Shown: positions 34,833 to 47,800 of the stretch, one piece after another
Layout of the letters: every line of letters begins with the position of its first letter
How positions within the stretch are numbered: the first letter of the stretch is position 1
Assembly (NCBI GenBank): GCA_033065855.1
Contig: JAVXUO010002663.1
Coordinates: 62,001-126,000, forward strand
Source: Escallonia rubra
Taxonomy: Eukaryota > Streptophyta > Magnoliopsida > Escalloniales > Escalloniaceae
DNA: 64,000 nt
Direction: 5' to 3'
Position numbers and translations under genes: made by a program
The notes under the pieces: model-generated
Seen by the model: the letters and a program-made list of their open reading frames with translations, nothing else
The model's database searches: none
What the model was told of the DNA's origin: nothing

Positions 34833-36061
34833 TAGACCTGGCAAAACACTACCTGGACCCGAGGGTACATCCGAACCCGTCGAAAGCGAGTTGTGCGGTG
34901 ATTCATTCGTCAAGAGAAATAAATGATTCAATGATCTGATCATTGATAAAACCCGGATACGGGTAAAGTTTTACCCGGACTGGACCGTAAATTATGGTTC
35001 GGTCCAGGCCGGGTACGGGTTACCCGGGTTTACCCGTTTGTTTGTATAATATAAACTTTCTCCTACGAGGGTTCATTGGTTATCAGATTTCATTTGTTAT
35101 TTTCTCCCCATTATATTTTCTCTCTATGCCTCTCTATCTCTTTTTTGATGCCACCACTCTCACTCCACTATCTCTCCGTCACAAATCAGCGTCGACGACG
35201 ATGATTTCTCAACCATGAACTAGATCCATCCACCCCCGATTATAACCAGTCGACCAGGTAAGTCACTTTTCCATTATCTTCTTTTCCATCTCCCCTCTCT
35301 CTATCTCTCAGTCTCACTCACAGATCGGCAGCGATCTCTCACTCACGGTCACAGATCGGCAACGATCTCCCATATTAAATCTGCTTTGGGTGAATTTATA
35401 TTGAATTAGCCCCCCTTGGATTATTGATTGAATCTATTTTGGGTGGATATTGGTCACTCAGTTTAGTGTTTGACTTGCAGACATAAATTGAAGTTGAAGA
35501 CTCGATTTTGATTTGAAGACTTGTGACGTGAAGTTGAAGGACATTGAGGAATTAGTCCTTAAGTTGTATGATTGTATTTTTAATTTTATATGAGGTTGAA
35601 TGTTGGTTCAAGTGAAATTGTTTGATGCTAGAGTTATGGTATTTGAAGTAGTAAATAATTAAGTATGAAGTAGGAAGCAGATTATAGAATTTTGTTAGTT
35701 GTTATTTGTTTTTTTTTTTTTTTGGTTATAGTTGTTATTTGTTTGTATTCATGGTTTAGACTTTAATTCTTAGGTTTAATAGTTTTTCTTCAAACTAAAG
35801 TACATGTAACAACTAATTAGTAATCTCCTAGTCAAAAAAAAAAAAAAAGAAAAAAAAAGTGTAAGTCCCAAAATAAACAAATAAATATTGCATTAAAAAA
35901 ACAAAGTGTGACCCGTTTACGCGTAGGTTTACCCGGGTAAAGTATGGGTATAGCAAATGGTTTTTTCGAAAAAAATCGGATAAATTTTACCCAGACCAAT
36001 TTTACCCATACCTGTCCGAATTTTACCCGTAATCAGCGGGTAGACCCATTTGCCAGGTTTA
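34833..36061. mobile_element. hAT-like non-autonomous TIR element with perfect 8-bp TSD (1229 bp)
   Basis: Begins TAGACCTGGCAAA and ends TTTGCCAGGTTTA. It is flanked on both sides by AATAAGAT (34825-34832 and 36062-36069), an exact 8-bp duplication. Subterminal ACCCGGG/TTACCCG words repeat at both ends. It has A-rich and T-rich runs and no transposase. Confidence 0.88.
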
Positions 36062-36069
36062 AATAAGAT

Positions 36070-36509
36070 TGCGACTCCTAAAATCTTCAACCCTATTTTC
36101 CAGGGTCCTAGGGATTTTTTCGAGGCGGTTCGCTACACTAGGCCTAGGATCTGTCTCTTTTGACTACAAATTTTGGTCTTGCACTAGGCCAAAAACTAAC
36201 TACATCCGAGTATGACCAAATCACATCTCCATAGTTGTATCTGGCATAAAAAATCAATCATTCCAAAGATCGTCAGATTTGGGCCCAAAACCCTTCGATC
36301 TGTCCCAAAAAATTATCTACTACGACATTTTTGGTCCGGCACCATTCATACCAAAATTTTACACTATCAAGTTCCATAGTTACATTTTGGACCCAAAAGT
36401 CAAATGTCAAAAAACTTGTCTTATCTTGTTTAATTTGTCCACCCCAAAATTGGTCTTAGACGACAAATTTGGTTGTAGCACTGCTCAGACCTTAATCTTA
36501 CAACACGAC
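36070..36509. other. Transposon-flank DNA, no gene
   Basis: Continuation of the sequence interrupted by the 34833-36061 element. The 94-codon ORF at 36279-36563 runs across the next element border and shows no domain, so I do not call it. Confidence 0.4.
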
Positions 36510-36517
36510 GTCTCAAG

Positions 36518-37124
36518 TAGGGATGAGCACGGTTCGGTTTGGTTCGATTTGGGGATCAAATGACAAACCGAACCGTTACCTCTCGGTTTGAGAAATTGTG
36601 AACTGAACCAAACCAAACCAAACATCATCGGTTTGGTCGGTTTAAACGGTCCGGCTCAGTCGATTTGGATCGGTTTGCCCACTTAAATACGTTGTTCTTT
36701 TACACACTACTAATGGAAGTTTTATTTTTTTATAATCTTGTTTCATTCGATATATAAGTTCATATTGATGAATGAGAAAGAATGAGTAAAATATAAACTA
36801 GATATTGATCACAAAATTTTGTTTTATAAGTGTTGTTAATATTTTTGTTTCTTTTAACTTTTAAGATTTATTTATTTGAATTTGCTTAGTGCCCTATATG
36901 TGTAATTAGCAATGGAATATTAGTAAAAATATATTATTAACATATCATATGTCGGTTCGGTTCGGTTTGGATTCAATTTTGAAAATGTGAACAGTGAACC
37001 AAACCGAACCAAGGTCGGTTTGGAAAATGAGAAACCAAATCATTAAGATCTTTGGACGATTCAGATTGGATTGGTTCGGTTTGACCTGTTCAGATCGATT
37101 TGAATGGTTTGGTGCTCACCCCTA
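36518..37124. mobile_element. hAT-like MITE (607 bp)
   Basis: Begins TAGGGATGAGCAC and ends GTGCTCACCCCTA, a near-perfect 13-bp inverted repeat. Flanks GTCTCAAG (36510-36517) and TCCTCAAG (37125-37132) match at 6 of 8. Same family as 32344-33361, but a shorter, different interior. Confidence 0.85.
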
Positions 37125-37132
37125 TCCTCAAG

Positions 37133-38192
37133 AGTTGCATTATGAGTTTTTCTAACTTGACCCTTGCAAATTTTGTTAGATTTGTGCCCACGCAACTGAA
37201 AATTTGTTAGTTTGGGGCCTAAAATTTTACTATCCAAAACTTGTGTCATGTTGGATAATTTTGGTTGGCGCACCACATGTGCCGAATCTGATAGCACGAG
37301 TCTCAGTGACTTGTCAACATGGAAAAAATCTATATGAAAAATATCTTTCAGAAAAAATAAGGTTAGTCTATTGCCAAAACATGCCAAAGCAGGTATGACT
37401 TTTTCCAAAACTGTGGTTAATTGTACCACCTTTTTTGCAACCGTACATAGGAGCTTTCGGTGTTATGGCCAAGCCAAAAATAAAGTTATGTAAAGTTCAT
37501 TTGACGAAAAAAGTGAAATATAAGGGCGGGACTGCCCATTTCTAATTCTTGGAAGAAATACTTAAAACATAATGGTGATACCGCGTCATCACGATGACGT
37601 GGAACCACCGCAATTATATTGTAGCAATTTTCCACATAACTACGTCTAAAACCTTTTAGTCCACATTGGCGTGGACGAATGACGATCGACGATCATAGCA
37701 AGTTGACCATGACCTCGACGAGTCGATGGAATCGCCGGCCCCGGTGAGTCAACGGGAAGGACGATGCCGTTGAGAGACAAGATCGATGGCCTTTATCTTG
37801 GATGGGATCGATAGCCACGCGAGTCGACGGGAACCACAACGAGAAAGAGGTCTCAACCGATGTTGACAGATCTCTTCTAAGGATCTCGGTCGTCTTGACC
37901 AGATCTCGGCAAGGACATCTCGCTAGCATGTTTCCTCCTATTTCGTCGAATTTTGTCACCACCAGCTCGGTTCATGCCTCACCGGCCGTCGCTCATTATT
38001 CAGGGAAAGAGTTGCCATCAAGACTGGAGCTGACGATGATCATGTGGATGGTGATAAGATGTCTTAACCCAAAATTGCCAAAATTTAATTAGACGTCGAA
38101 TCTATGATCAACATCCAATTTAGCACTATGTAGTGAGGCTCAAGAACTGAAAGTACTCCATGCAAGTTATGATTGTATTCAATATTCTAATT
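37133..38192. other. Intergenic DNA, no gene recognised
   Basis: A GC-richer patch at 37680-38040 carries overlapping ORFs on both strands with no domain I recognise. Nothing else is supported. Confidence 0.4.
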
Positions 38193-38197
38193 CTAAA

Positions 38198-39533
38198 TGA
38201 TATAACTCAAATATAACTCCCAATAATTGGGGGACACCCGACGAATCCCAGTCAAACTGGGAAATTTATGATTATCTTATGAGGATTCTAAAAAAGTCCT
38301 CAAAGATTGTGACGTGATCCTCGAGGATCCTAACGTGATCCTAACACATCTGACCCACGACCCAGTCCTTCTAGGACTCTTCTTCTATAGCTATATAAAT
38401 GGGTCTACCCCCCCAGGTATGAAAGATGACACAATTCATGCTTTTTCAGAGTTATTATTCTATAGCTGCGCTCTGGCTTAAGCATCGGAGAGTTCTCTGC
38501 CAGGAACCCCACCCGGCGGTCACTCGTTTTCAGTCTTACAGGTCATCGGTCCAGGCTTGGGTTCCGCAAAGTACGCGGAGCATATTTTTAGCTACAACAG
38601 ATTGGCGCCATTCGTGGGACCCGCCAGCCTATCCAATCGACCTCAAGAAGTAAAACACAAGCATTGTGTGGTCAGCTCAAGCTACAGAACACACACTTGC
38701 ACAAAGTGAACACCCTTCAAAGGAAAGGTGACCCCTCGAGGGGACATTCAAACACTTAGCACATGCAACAACTTGCATGCACAACTTTGTGTCCTCTCTT
38801 GAGAGAGGCTAACATGGGGCACGGCCTCTAAAGGATCTCGAGATCCCATAATTCGTCTTCTTAAATATGGTTCCGAATAACCTACTCAGACGACATTCTA
38901 AGACTTAGCTTTCGAGAGCTAGGGTTCTACCGCCATACATGGGCAAAGTTCCAAGGCCGAAGCTCCTAAGAGCTTAGGTCGAAGAACATGGAGGATAGAA
39001 ATATTGTTACCCCTACAAGTGGATGGAGAATCCCTTACAAATCTGACGCGTGTCTCGAGACACCAGGTATAAACTTCCTCAACCAAATATTTTGGCTAAG
39101 GAAGTGGGGGGCTTATGATATAACTCAAATATAACTCCCAATAATTGGGGGACACCCGACGAATCCCAGTCAAACTGGGAGATTTATGATTATCTTATCA
39201 GGATTCTAAAAAAATCCTCAAGGATCCTAACGTGATCCTCAAGGATCCTAACGTGATCCTCAAGGATCCTAACACATCTGGCCCACGGCCCAGTCCTACT
39301 AGGACTCTTCTTCTATAGCTATATAAAGGGGTCTACTCCCCCCCCCCCAGGTATGAAAGAGGACACAATTCATGCTTTTTCAGAGTTATTATTCTATAAC
39401 TGCGCTCTGACTTAAGCATCAGAGAGTTCTCCGCCGAGAACCCCACCCGGCGGTCACTCATTTTCAGTCTTGCAGGTCATCGGTCCAGGCTCGGGTTCCG
39501 CAAAGTATGCGGAGCATATTTTTAGCAGCAACA
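38198..39533 (+). mobile_element. TRIM retrotransposon, complete (1336 bp)
   Basis: LTRs at 38198-38599 (402 bp) and 39116-39533 (418 bp) both begin TGATATAACTC and end CAACA. They are very similar; the second has one more unit of a roughly 20-bp repeat (AACGTGATCCTCAAGGATCCT type). The internal 516 bp start with a TGGCGCC-type primer site (ATTGGCGCCATTCGTGGGAC) two bases after the first LTR and end with the purine tract AAGGAAGTGGGGGG. A target duplication CTAAA flanks it (38193-38197 and 39534-39538). A TATATAAA box lies in each LTR (near 38392 and 39321). There is no coding capacity, as in terminal-repeat retrotransposons in miniature. Confidence 0.95.
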
Positions 39534-39538
39534 CTAAA

Positions 39539-40696
39539 GATAGAAAAATGCAAAGTAGCTTCCCTAGATATTCTCATTTTTTTGTTTTTTTGAGAATGAA
39601 AGTATTCTTGTTCAACCATCTGTGTTTGATTGTGTTACTGCCCAGTGGCACAAATCATCATCCAAAGGAAATGGTACAAGAGAAGGACACATTTGGAGCT
39701 TTGTTCATGTTGAACCGAATGATGGTTAATTTCTACATGGACAGTCATCATACAACTAAATAACAGAGAAAAGAACAAGAAAAGAAATCTATGCAGTGAT
39801 GCACTATATTGGTTTGGGTTTAATACCTAAGATCGATAGAAGTACATACGATTGATACCATAGAAATTTGACAAAAGCCCATCGAGTGGAAATTTAAAAC
39901 AATACCAGAATACACATAGAAATTCAAATGAAATGGCAACCCACCACGTGCTTTAACAAAAAATACTAAAACATAGAAAGAATCAAACCCATCACGCTAG
40001 GGTAAACAGAAAGAGAAATCATGACGAAAACCTGTTTATAGAAACCCAACCAAAATAATAGCAACAAGAGAGCAAGATTTAGAGAAAATAATACCCAATA
40101 TGAGAGAAGAGAGATACTAAGATTTAGGAGCGAGAGGAATGGGAACTGAGGCTATTGGCAATAGGATTTAGGAGCAATAGGGAACAGAGGCTGCTGGCGG
40201 TGGAGAGAAAAATTGCCGACGACAGGGGGAGGACGTGCTGCCGACGAGGAGTCGCTCAGCAATGGCGAGAGGCGCTGCCGAAGATGGCGATGATTGTCAC
40301 GGTCGAAGGAAGATGTCGCTTTGAGAGAACCAACGTGCAAGGGCGAGTCGTGAAGTGTCCTGGTTTTTTTTTTAATGTTTTGTTTTGTTTTGTTTTTTTT
40401 AGCAACCGGTTTGGACCTACGGATCGAGTCACCCAAACGGTTCAGACCCATGTTGATATGGATAACCCAACTTTGATCCGCGGGTCGAGTCACCATTCCA
40501 CGGATTTGGTCGGGGGTTGACCCGAAGCGGCCAAAAACCAGCGGGTTGGGTGAATTTTTGCCGCCCCAACGGTGATACATGGTTAGCGGCGATGACGTGG
40601 TATCGCAGCATTTCTCAATTCTTGGGCCTCAGAGTCGGCGACCGTAGGTTTTTGGTTTTCTTCGTCGGAACACCGACAAAGTCACAACTGGGCGAG
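39539..40696. other. 5' flank of the OSB gene, no separate gene
   Basis: AT-rich to about 40140, then a GC-rich stretch. 40390-40575 has CCCAAC/GGGTTGGG and CGGGTCGAGTCACC words and a GTTGGGGCGGCAAAAATTCA end (reverse strand from 40573), like some hAT MITE termini, but no partner end was found. The OSB promoter must lie between about 40580 and 40690; no clear TATA box is seen. Confidence 0.4.
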
Positions 40697-41826
40697 ATGC
40701 ATTTCTTGACTCGCGCATTCGCAGCACAACTCTGGCGTTCTTCGCGTGCCTCCCGTAAACTACTAAGCCCCACCACCGCTCTTCAACACTCTTCGCCCTA
40801 CTCTTCTTCCGCGGCTGCATGGCAGAACAGCGCCAGAAAGCCCAAAACTCAACAGGCGCCGAATGTTGTCGAGCCGGTCCGGAAGGATCACTGCCCCAGG
40901 CCCAGCGAGATCCCCTGGCAGGTAAAGGTTGCCAATTCGGTGAACTTGATCGGCCGTGTTAAGATTCCGGTGCAGTCCCAGGCCTCGTCCGACGGCAAAT
41001 TCTGGGCCGGGACCATCATTGCCCAGCAGGACACCAATGCTCTTCACCCTTTCTGGTACTCCATCCCACCCCCAACATACTTACTACTCCCGCATGTTTG
41101 TGTTTCTATGTGCCTTTTATAACTTAATTTCTCTTGAGGTACGTTTTGCATTGCATTTTTGTGAGGTAGTTTCATCTAGTTAACCTACTACCGATTGAAT
41201 AGTTATTGCTGTTATAGGTGTTGGTCAGACATCAGTCAACACTGTCTCATTTGGCTTCCAGTTAACACACATGTATGTGTGTGAGAGTGTGTGTGTGCGT
41301 GTGTAGATATTTGTATTAACTTGAAGTGAGCTTGATCTTTGGGAAGTAAATATTCTGAACCCTGTTGTAGCTGACGACCTTATATTGATTCATATACCTC
41401 TTTAATCTGCATTTTATGTTTATACATGCATTATCGTGCTCAAAAGCTCAAAATTGGACACATTACATGATAGAAGGAATAACTAGACATCTAATGCCTT
41501 TTGGTCCAAAGGCCCATAAGCATAGTTTGTGTATAGAAGTTGCTAGCAGTGTGCAACCTCTTGGCATCATGGTCTTCCGTCTTGTCAAAAGCCATAGCAA
41601 GATTTTTAACCTAATTGGTGATTGAGTGAAACTCATACCTTTTGGAAGCCAAACTAAATGGAGGATATTACTTGCATTTGAAACAATTCCAGAATTTGCA
41701 AAGTTTAGTGTTTGGTAACTTTTGTGGAGTGGTATTGTATAATTATAATTGGTAACAGATAAAGATAGATGGCTGGGATTCAAAAGGAAGGAGTGAGGGG
41801 GGAGAGGGGAGAGAGAGGTAGAGGGA

Positions 41827-41865
<39 letters not shown>

Positions 41866-44800
41866 AGAGAGAGGGAGAGAGAGAGAGAGAGAGATAGGGA
41901 GGGAGAGAGGGAGAGAGGGAGGGAGAGAGAGGGAGAGAGAGAGAGAGAGAGGGGGTTGTGGTGCAAAAGTAGGCTTGAATAATGTAAGGTATTTCTCTAG
42001 TGGATTTGACGAAAGAACTAGTTTAGAGTGGATATATCAACTGGGGATTTTGGTCCCAAAAAATCTCTCTTTCAAATTCCTCGTACAATTTCACAAATTC
42101 ACTTTTGCACTTACCAACAAAGGATTTCATTCAAGGTACTCTTAAATTCCCAGCCCTAGTGAAATCCCCTCTTGAAATACCTCGTCCATACACACTCTAT
42201 TAAATTTTTCAACACTTTCAATCCATAACTGCTCTTTTTATTCGTGCCCTTCAACTTTGTTCTTGAGTGTTTCTTACGGCTTTATTGCGAAGCGAAAGCA
42301 CGAAGCATCTTTATCCTCCAAAATTGTAGGTTTAAATTAAGAGGATAATTGACGGGCATGGAAGGCCCAAATTCATGACAGCTGTGCACGTGCTCCGTGG
42401 TCAAATGAAAATTTTGGCTTAGGATTCAGTGTTTTATCTTTAATTTAGGTTATTATCTCCAATTTTGATTTTTGATTTACATTTCACATTTGATTTCAGT
42501 TATGTTTCACATCTTTAATTTTCCCTTTGAACGGTATGTAATGATCAGTTCAGAAAACTGATCCGGTTGCATTCTAATGTCCTTCCATAAGCCCGTACCA
42601 TTAGACAAAGATACCTCATTAGTAGCCCAATCATCCAACCAAAATCCGTATTTGTCAGCAAGATATCTCCGAAGAGCATTCCTTTCAGTGCCAAACTCTT
42701 AACCATTTACTCAATAAGGCCTTGTTTAATATATTTAATGCTGCCCCATAAGAATTGACGCTGGAGCTTTATAAGAATCTTCTCTACCGACTGAGGCAAT
42801 ATCAAAAGGGACATAAGATAAGAAGCGAGACAAGATAAAATACTACGAATCAATGAAAGTCTACCTCCCTTGGAAAAATATTGACGCTTCCAACCAGCTA
42901 ACTTCTTCTCAATCACTCCATTAGTGGTGGACTTTAATTTACAAGAAGCACCAAGAGGCACTATAAGGATCAATTTCTTCATCTGTAACTGGAAGGGAAT
43001 TCTATCTGCAACCGAACATGCTAAAGAATCCATCGTTGAGACATCACCCACAGGAATAAGTTAATTCCCTTTTTAGATTTACCTTCAATCCCGAGACTGC
43101 CTAAAACAACAGAATACAGTGAAGAAATTTAATAGGCCAGTTTGCTTCATTGCAAGAGGTGATTTTCTGGATTAGAGTTGACTTTTCTTATGATTGATAT
43201 CTTTCTCTATGAAGCAATATTCAGGACATGTTTGGTAAAGTGGACAGAAAGTGAAAGGATGGAGATAGCAGCATTCCTCAACCTTTTATATCCTTCCACA
43301 TGTAATGATTGTTATCTATATAATATATAATGGCTAAAAAGAGGCTATTAGCAGGGCATCTTCTGTCTCTCCCCATTTGCTACCATTGTTGGGCAGAATG
43401 CTCCTTAGGGACATTGGCACATTTATTGATTTTTCAAGTGATTGATGATTGATCATTTTGTCCCTTGACTTGATTTCTACTTTAACTTAACGGAGGAAAT
43501 ATGCATGTACAGTATTCATATTTATTCTGTTTGATACATTATGTACATTTCATACTCCCATTGCCTGTGCATTAACATTTTTTTTTTGCTGGCACTTTCC
43601 TGACATATAAACTATTGTGGCCAATGTATATTGCTAACTTGTAGATTTCCCTAGGACTATTATCTACGCTTTATTTTAACAGGTGGATGGATATCATGAA
43701 TATTTTCTAAAATCACCAATATCACATGCACTGGATTTGATTGAAGATCATCTGTTATCTAGTTTTTTACTCACACTTGACAATACACTAAAGATTAGAG
43801 TAGTTGACATGCAGAGATGGACGCTGGGCTTTTTTCTTGGTACAAAGTTTCAAGTTTTGTAAAGCTAAATTGATAATAGATGAGTCGTAAAAACATCTTA
43901 TGGTTTTCAGCAAAAAGCAAGCTAAAAAGTGTCAGCTTGTTCCTTTTTTAGCTTGCAAAGTCAGAAAGAGAGGAATTTTTTTGGGGGGGGGGGAAGGGGG
44001 GTGGGGTTGGTTTCTTCTTAATCATAGCGAAAATGTACGTGGTTTTTTCTTCTCCTAAAGAACTTTGGCACACATCAAACATGGCAAACATACAGTAAAC
44101 AAGCATAAGTTGTGGAAGAAATTCTGTAACTTGCCTTTGAAGCAAGTTTTACAGACAAGATGGCCTCTGAGGGTGATTGAGGAATGAGCTTTATAGCCTG
44201 TTTGCGAGTGTTTTTTAGGAGGAAAAAGGAAAGGAAAAGAAAGGAAAGTGGCTCCTTTCCTTCCTTTTCTCTAATTTGTGAGTTTTTTAAAGAACATAAA
44301 ATAAGAGAAAAGGAAAGAAAGTTTGGGCTTCTTTTGTCTCTAAATCTTTCCTCCCAAAATTGGAAAGAAACGGAGAGAAAGGAAACTCTCATAAGTAATA
44401 TTTTAATAATACCCATATTACCCTTGACATAATAAAGACCAAATATTTAATGACGTTTATGTGTGAGGGTTTCTTGCAAGAACTTATCATTTTACTTACA
44501 AACAGATAATTGTTTTAGATGTTAGAGTTATCTCATGATTGATTGTTTTGCTTTTGGTGTGATATCAATTAGATTTGGATGTTGGGATGCTTTTATTCAA
44601 CTCATGGCTAATTTTTGTTTTTTCTATTGTGACATAAACGAGTGATATAAGACTTATTACATTAATATGGCATAAACTTTGTATGATGTCATTGATGACT
44701 AATTTGTTTACCTGTCAAAATCATGTTCTTTTTTAAGATCATACATTCATTGTTAATTAGAATTATTACAATGTAGTATAAGGGTATATATGTAATTGGG

Positions 44801-47800
44801 AGTCTTTTCTTTTCTGCTGAACTCACAAACAAGAGAAATGAATGATACTTTCTTTTCTCTCTTAAACTCACAAACAAGAGGAAGGAAAATTATCTTCTCT
44901 TCTCTTCTCTTCTCTTCCTTTCTCTTCTTTTCCCTTCTCTTCCTTTTTTTTTTCTCTCACTTCAAAACTCACAAACAGGCTATTAAAGTCTTGGAGGTCC
45001 TTTCACACCAAGGTTATCTTAATTTACTTGACATTGAATGTAAATGCGCAAAAGTAACTTATACTACATATCATACGATAGAATATCACACGTGTATCTA
45101 AGTTGACACTGTAGTGTTCGTATGTTACGATACGACTCTGAATATTACATATTTATGTAATGTTACACGAATATTATGCTTATACGTTATTTTATGAAAC
45201 TCTAGAATATCGTTTTGTACCTGCAATAAGTGGTACGTGTAATACGCTATACACAAAATTAGAATTTCGATACACGATAAGTACCTTTTCAACAGACTAT
45301 GGTTCTTTGTGTTGCACTCAATGTTGGATTTTTAAGGCAGACTTGTATTTTGTAATTGCACATTTACTCTTTTTCTTGTAATTTATTCTTTAGTAATGTA
45401 ACACGTGGCATCTCTGTAACCTGGGTGAACATTCCTATGGTATTCTTTATCCTTCTTTTGTAAACCGTAAGTGGTTTAGTTCTTATGGGTTCTAAAACAA
45501 GATTATTATGACATAACTATATTCTTTTGGTATAAAGACAGTAGGTATATTAGTATATATATATGTGACTGATATTGCCAGAACTTGACTATTTCTTAAA
45601 GTGAACTGGTACCCTTCAAAAATATTATACTTTTTCATTTTATGAATACTCATTGTCTTAGTTACATGATTTCCTAACTTTTACTGATTACTTTTTTGGT
45701 TTCTTTTGATATGTAAGGATTCCGGTAGTATTCGAAGGTGATCTAGCACACATTGCAGCTTGTCATCTGAAGGAAAAAGATTGTGTTCATATTGCTGGAC
45801 AATTAAATGCAGATTTTCCACCATTTGCTTTAGGCGAAGGTCAGGCAAATGTCCAGGTAATGTAGGGTGGCTTGTGAATGAAGTTTAGATATGGAGATGA
45901 ACTACTTTCTAACACATAGCATTTGAGATCGACTGAGATGAAACAATCCCAGTTTAACATGTTAAAATTAATAAATTGACCTGAATTTATGGGGAAAGTG
46001 TTCAATTGGTTTTAGTTTTGTAAACACATGTTCCATAAGCTGTGAAACTAGAGCCATCGAGTTCACTCCTTTAAACTCTGGATGCTACCAACGAGCAAAG
46101 AGCTAGGGAAAAGTTGACAATAGCAGGGGGGTGAAAAAATTCAACTGCAAACTTGCTTTTCAAATTAGGATCCCATGCCAAATGGTGATTGCTCGACAAG
46201 AATCTTCAAACGGTCATTGCACATGGTGGTTTGTTTGATTTCATTTCTTACACAAAGTGGGGTAGTAATAGGACCACGTGATTGTGGTTTTCCAGGAGTT
46301 GCATGCGCAGAGGAGTCTTAAAAGAATCATTTCTTCTTCATTGCTAATATTTAGAAGCAAAAGGAGTTGCCTATCTGTTACTGTGTAAAATTTGTGGCTA
46401 TGTTCCTGTTCGCTTCCTTGAGGAATTCTTTAGGGTACTTCTACTTTCTGTTGTACTTTTTCTTGCAAGGGAGGCAGATTCTAGATACAGTGCTTGTTGT
46501 TATTGAGTATATAAAAATGGTTTTGAGATCACAGTGCGATGCAATTCGGTAGCTTGATATCGATAACATATGTGATCATGTCATAAGGGCTATGTTACAT
46601 GGACTCGGTACAAGTGTCTGAGTAGGATACATGTCCGATTGTCGTATTCGTCTAATTTTTAGAACGTAAGACACGGGGACACGGCAAAATACTCACATTT
46701 ATTATTAGTTAGTTATCTCTAATGCAAAATGATGTTTTATGTGACGCACATTGAGAATTCGTCTCATCTCAAAGCCAAAGAAATTAAAAGAAACACTACA
46801 TATAGTGTTTATAGTAGCGTATCCTATGAGATGTGTCAGACAAATATCTCATACCCATGTCCAAGTGTCGAGTGTCTGACACGGGTACTTTACGCATTCC
46901 AAAGAGTCCATGTAACATAGCATAAGTGGCCTTATGATGTCTATCATGGGAAAGCCATGATTTTGAGAGGAATGCATGCATATCCTTTTTTAGAATTTCA
47001 ACTATCATCAGTTAATTTGCTTAAAGAATTTTTTTTGTTGTTGCTACGTGGCTTGAGCAAGCTCATATAATTCGTGTTGTTGGGGCGCCACTTTATCGCT
47101 CCTAGCGATAATTTGTGCCCTCGGAATGGATTCTCTACGAAAATGCGAATTTTGTTTTGCAATTTGAGTTTGGGCAAATTACACAAAACTCCCCTGAGGT
47201 TTGCCATAACTACACTCAGCCCCCCCTAACTATGATAATTACACTCCGCTCCCCTGAGGTTTGTACCCGCATTACACATAACTACACACTTTTAAAGGCA
47301 AGCCCAACTCCGTTTCAAGATTCCTTGACACACTACTTTATACAATTTTCATACCCAAATTACCCTCCTTTCTTTCTACACCTATGTGGTCTTATTGGGT
47401 TTTGTAAAATTCAGCCAACAACTCCACAGACCCTTCTTCCCTTCCTCCACCTTCTGCCCGAATCTTCCCTTCCTCCACCTTCATCAGATGGAAACCGGCT
47501 ACCGCAAAGGGGTCCATTCCTAAAGAAACCCTAAATGCCGTATAACATGGTGTTGCCGGGGAAGCGATGCCACTACGATGTGCTGGGGCTTGGCCGCGAT
47601 TGCATCGCCGACGAGATCCGCTCCGTCTACCGCCGGCTTGCCCTCCAGCGCCACTTGGACAAGCTCACCCAGTTCGGCGTTTCCCCCGCCGAGGCCACCA
47701 CCGCCTTCTAGGAGCTTGCCGCCGCCTACGAGTTCCTCTCCGACCCCTGCGAATGCGCCTGGTACGACTCCCATCGCTCCTAGATCCTCTTCTCCAATTC

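Larger units (their letters stand above)
41056..45717 (+). other. OSB intron 1 (4.7 kb), repeat-laden
   Basis: Donor GT at 41056 and acceptor AG at 45716-45717. It contains a (GA)n tract, an antisense LINE fragment, a G-run near 43983 and a MITE (44194-44982). No gene of its own was found. Confidence 0.8.

Noticed and set aside
40155-40580. Overlapping ORFs of 121 and 142 codons before OSB
   Set aside because: GC-rich repeat-like sequence with no domain; both strands open, which is typical of composition.
41463-41966. 167-codon Ser/Leu/Pro-rich minus ORF
   Set aside because: Created by the (GA)n microsatellite.
47115-47534. 139-codon ORF ahead of the captured J domain
   Set aside because: Runs across the Pack-MULE border and the inverted repeat, so it cannot be an ancestral gene.
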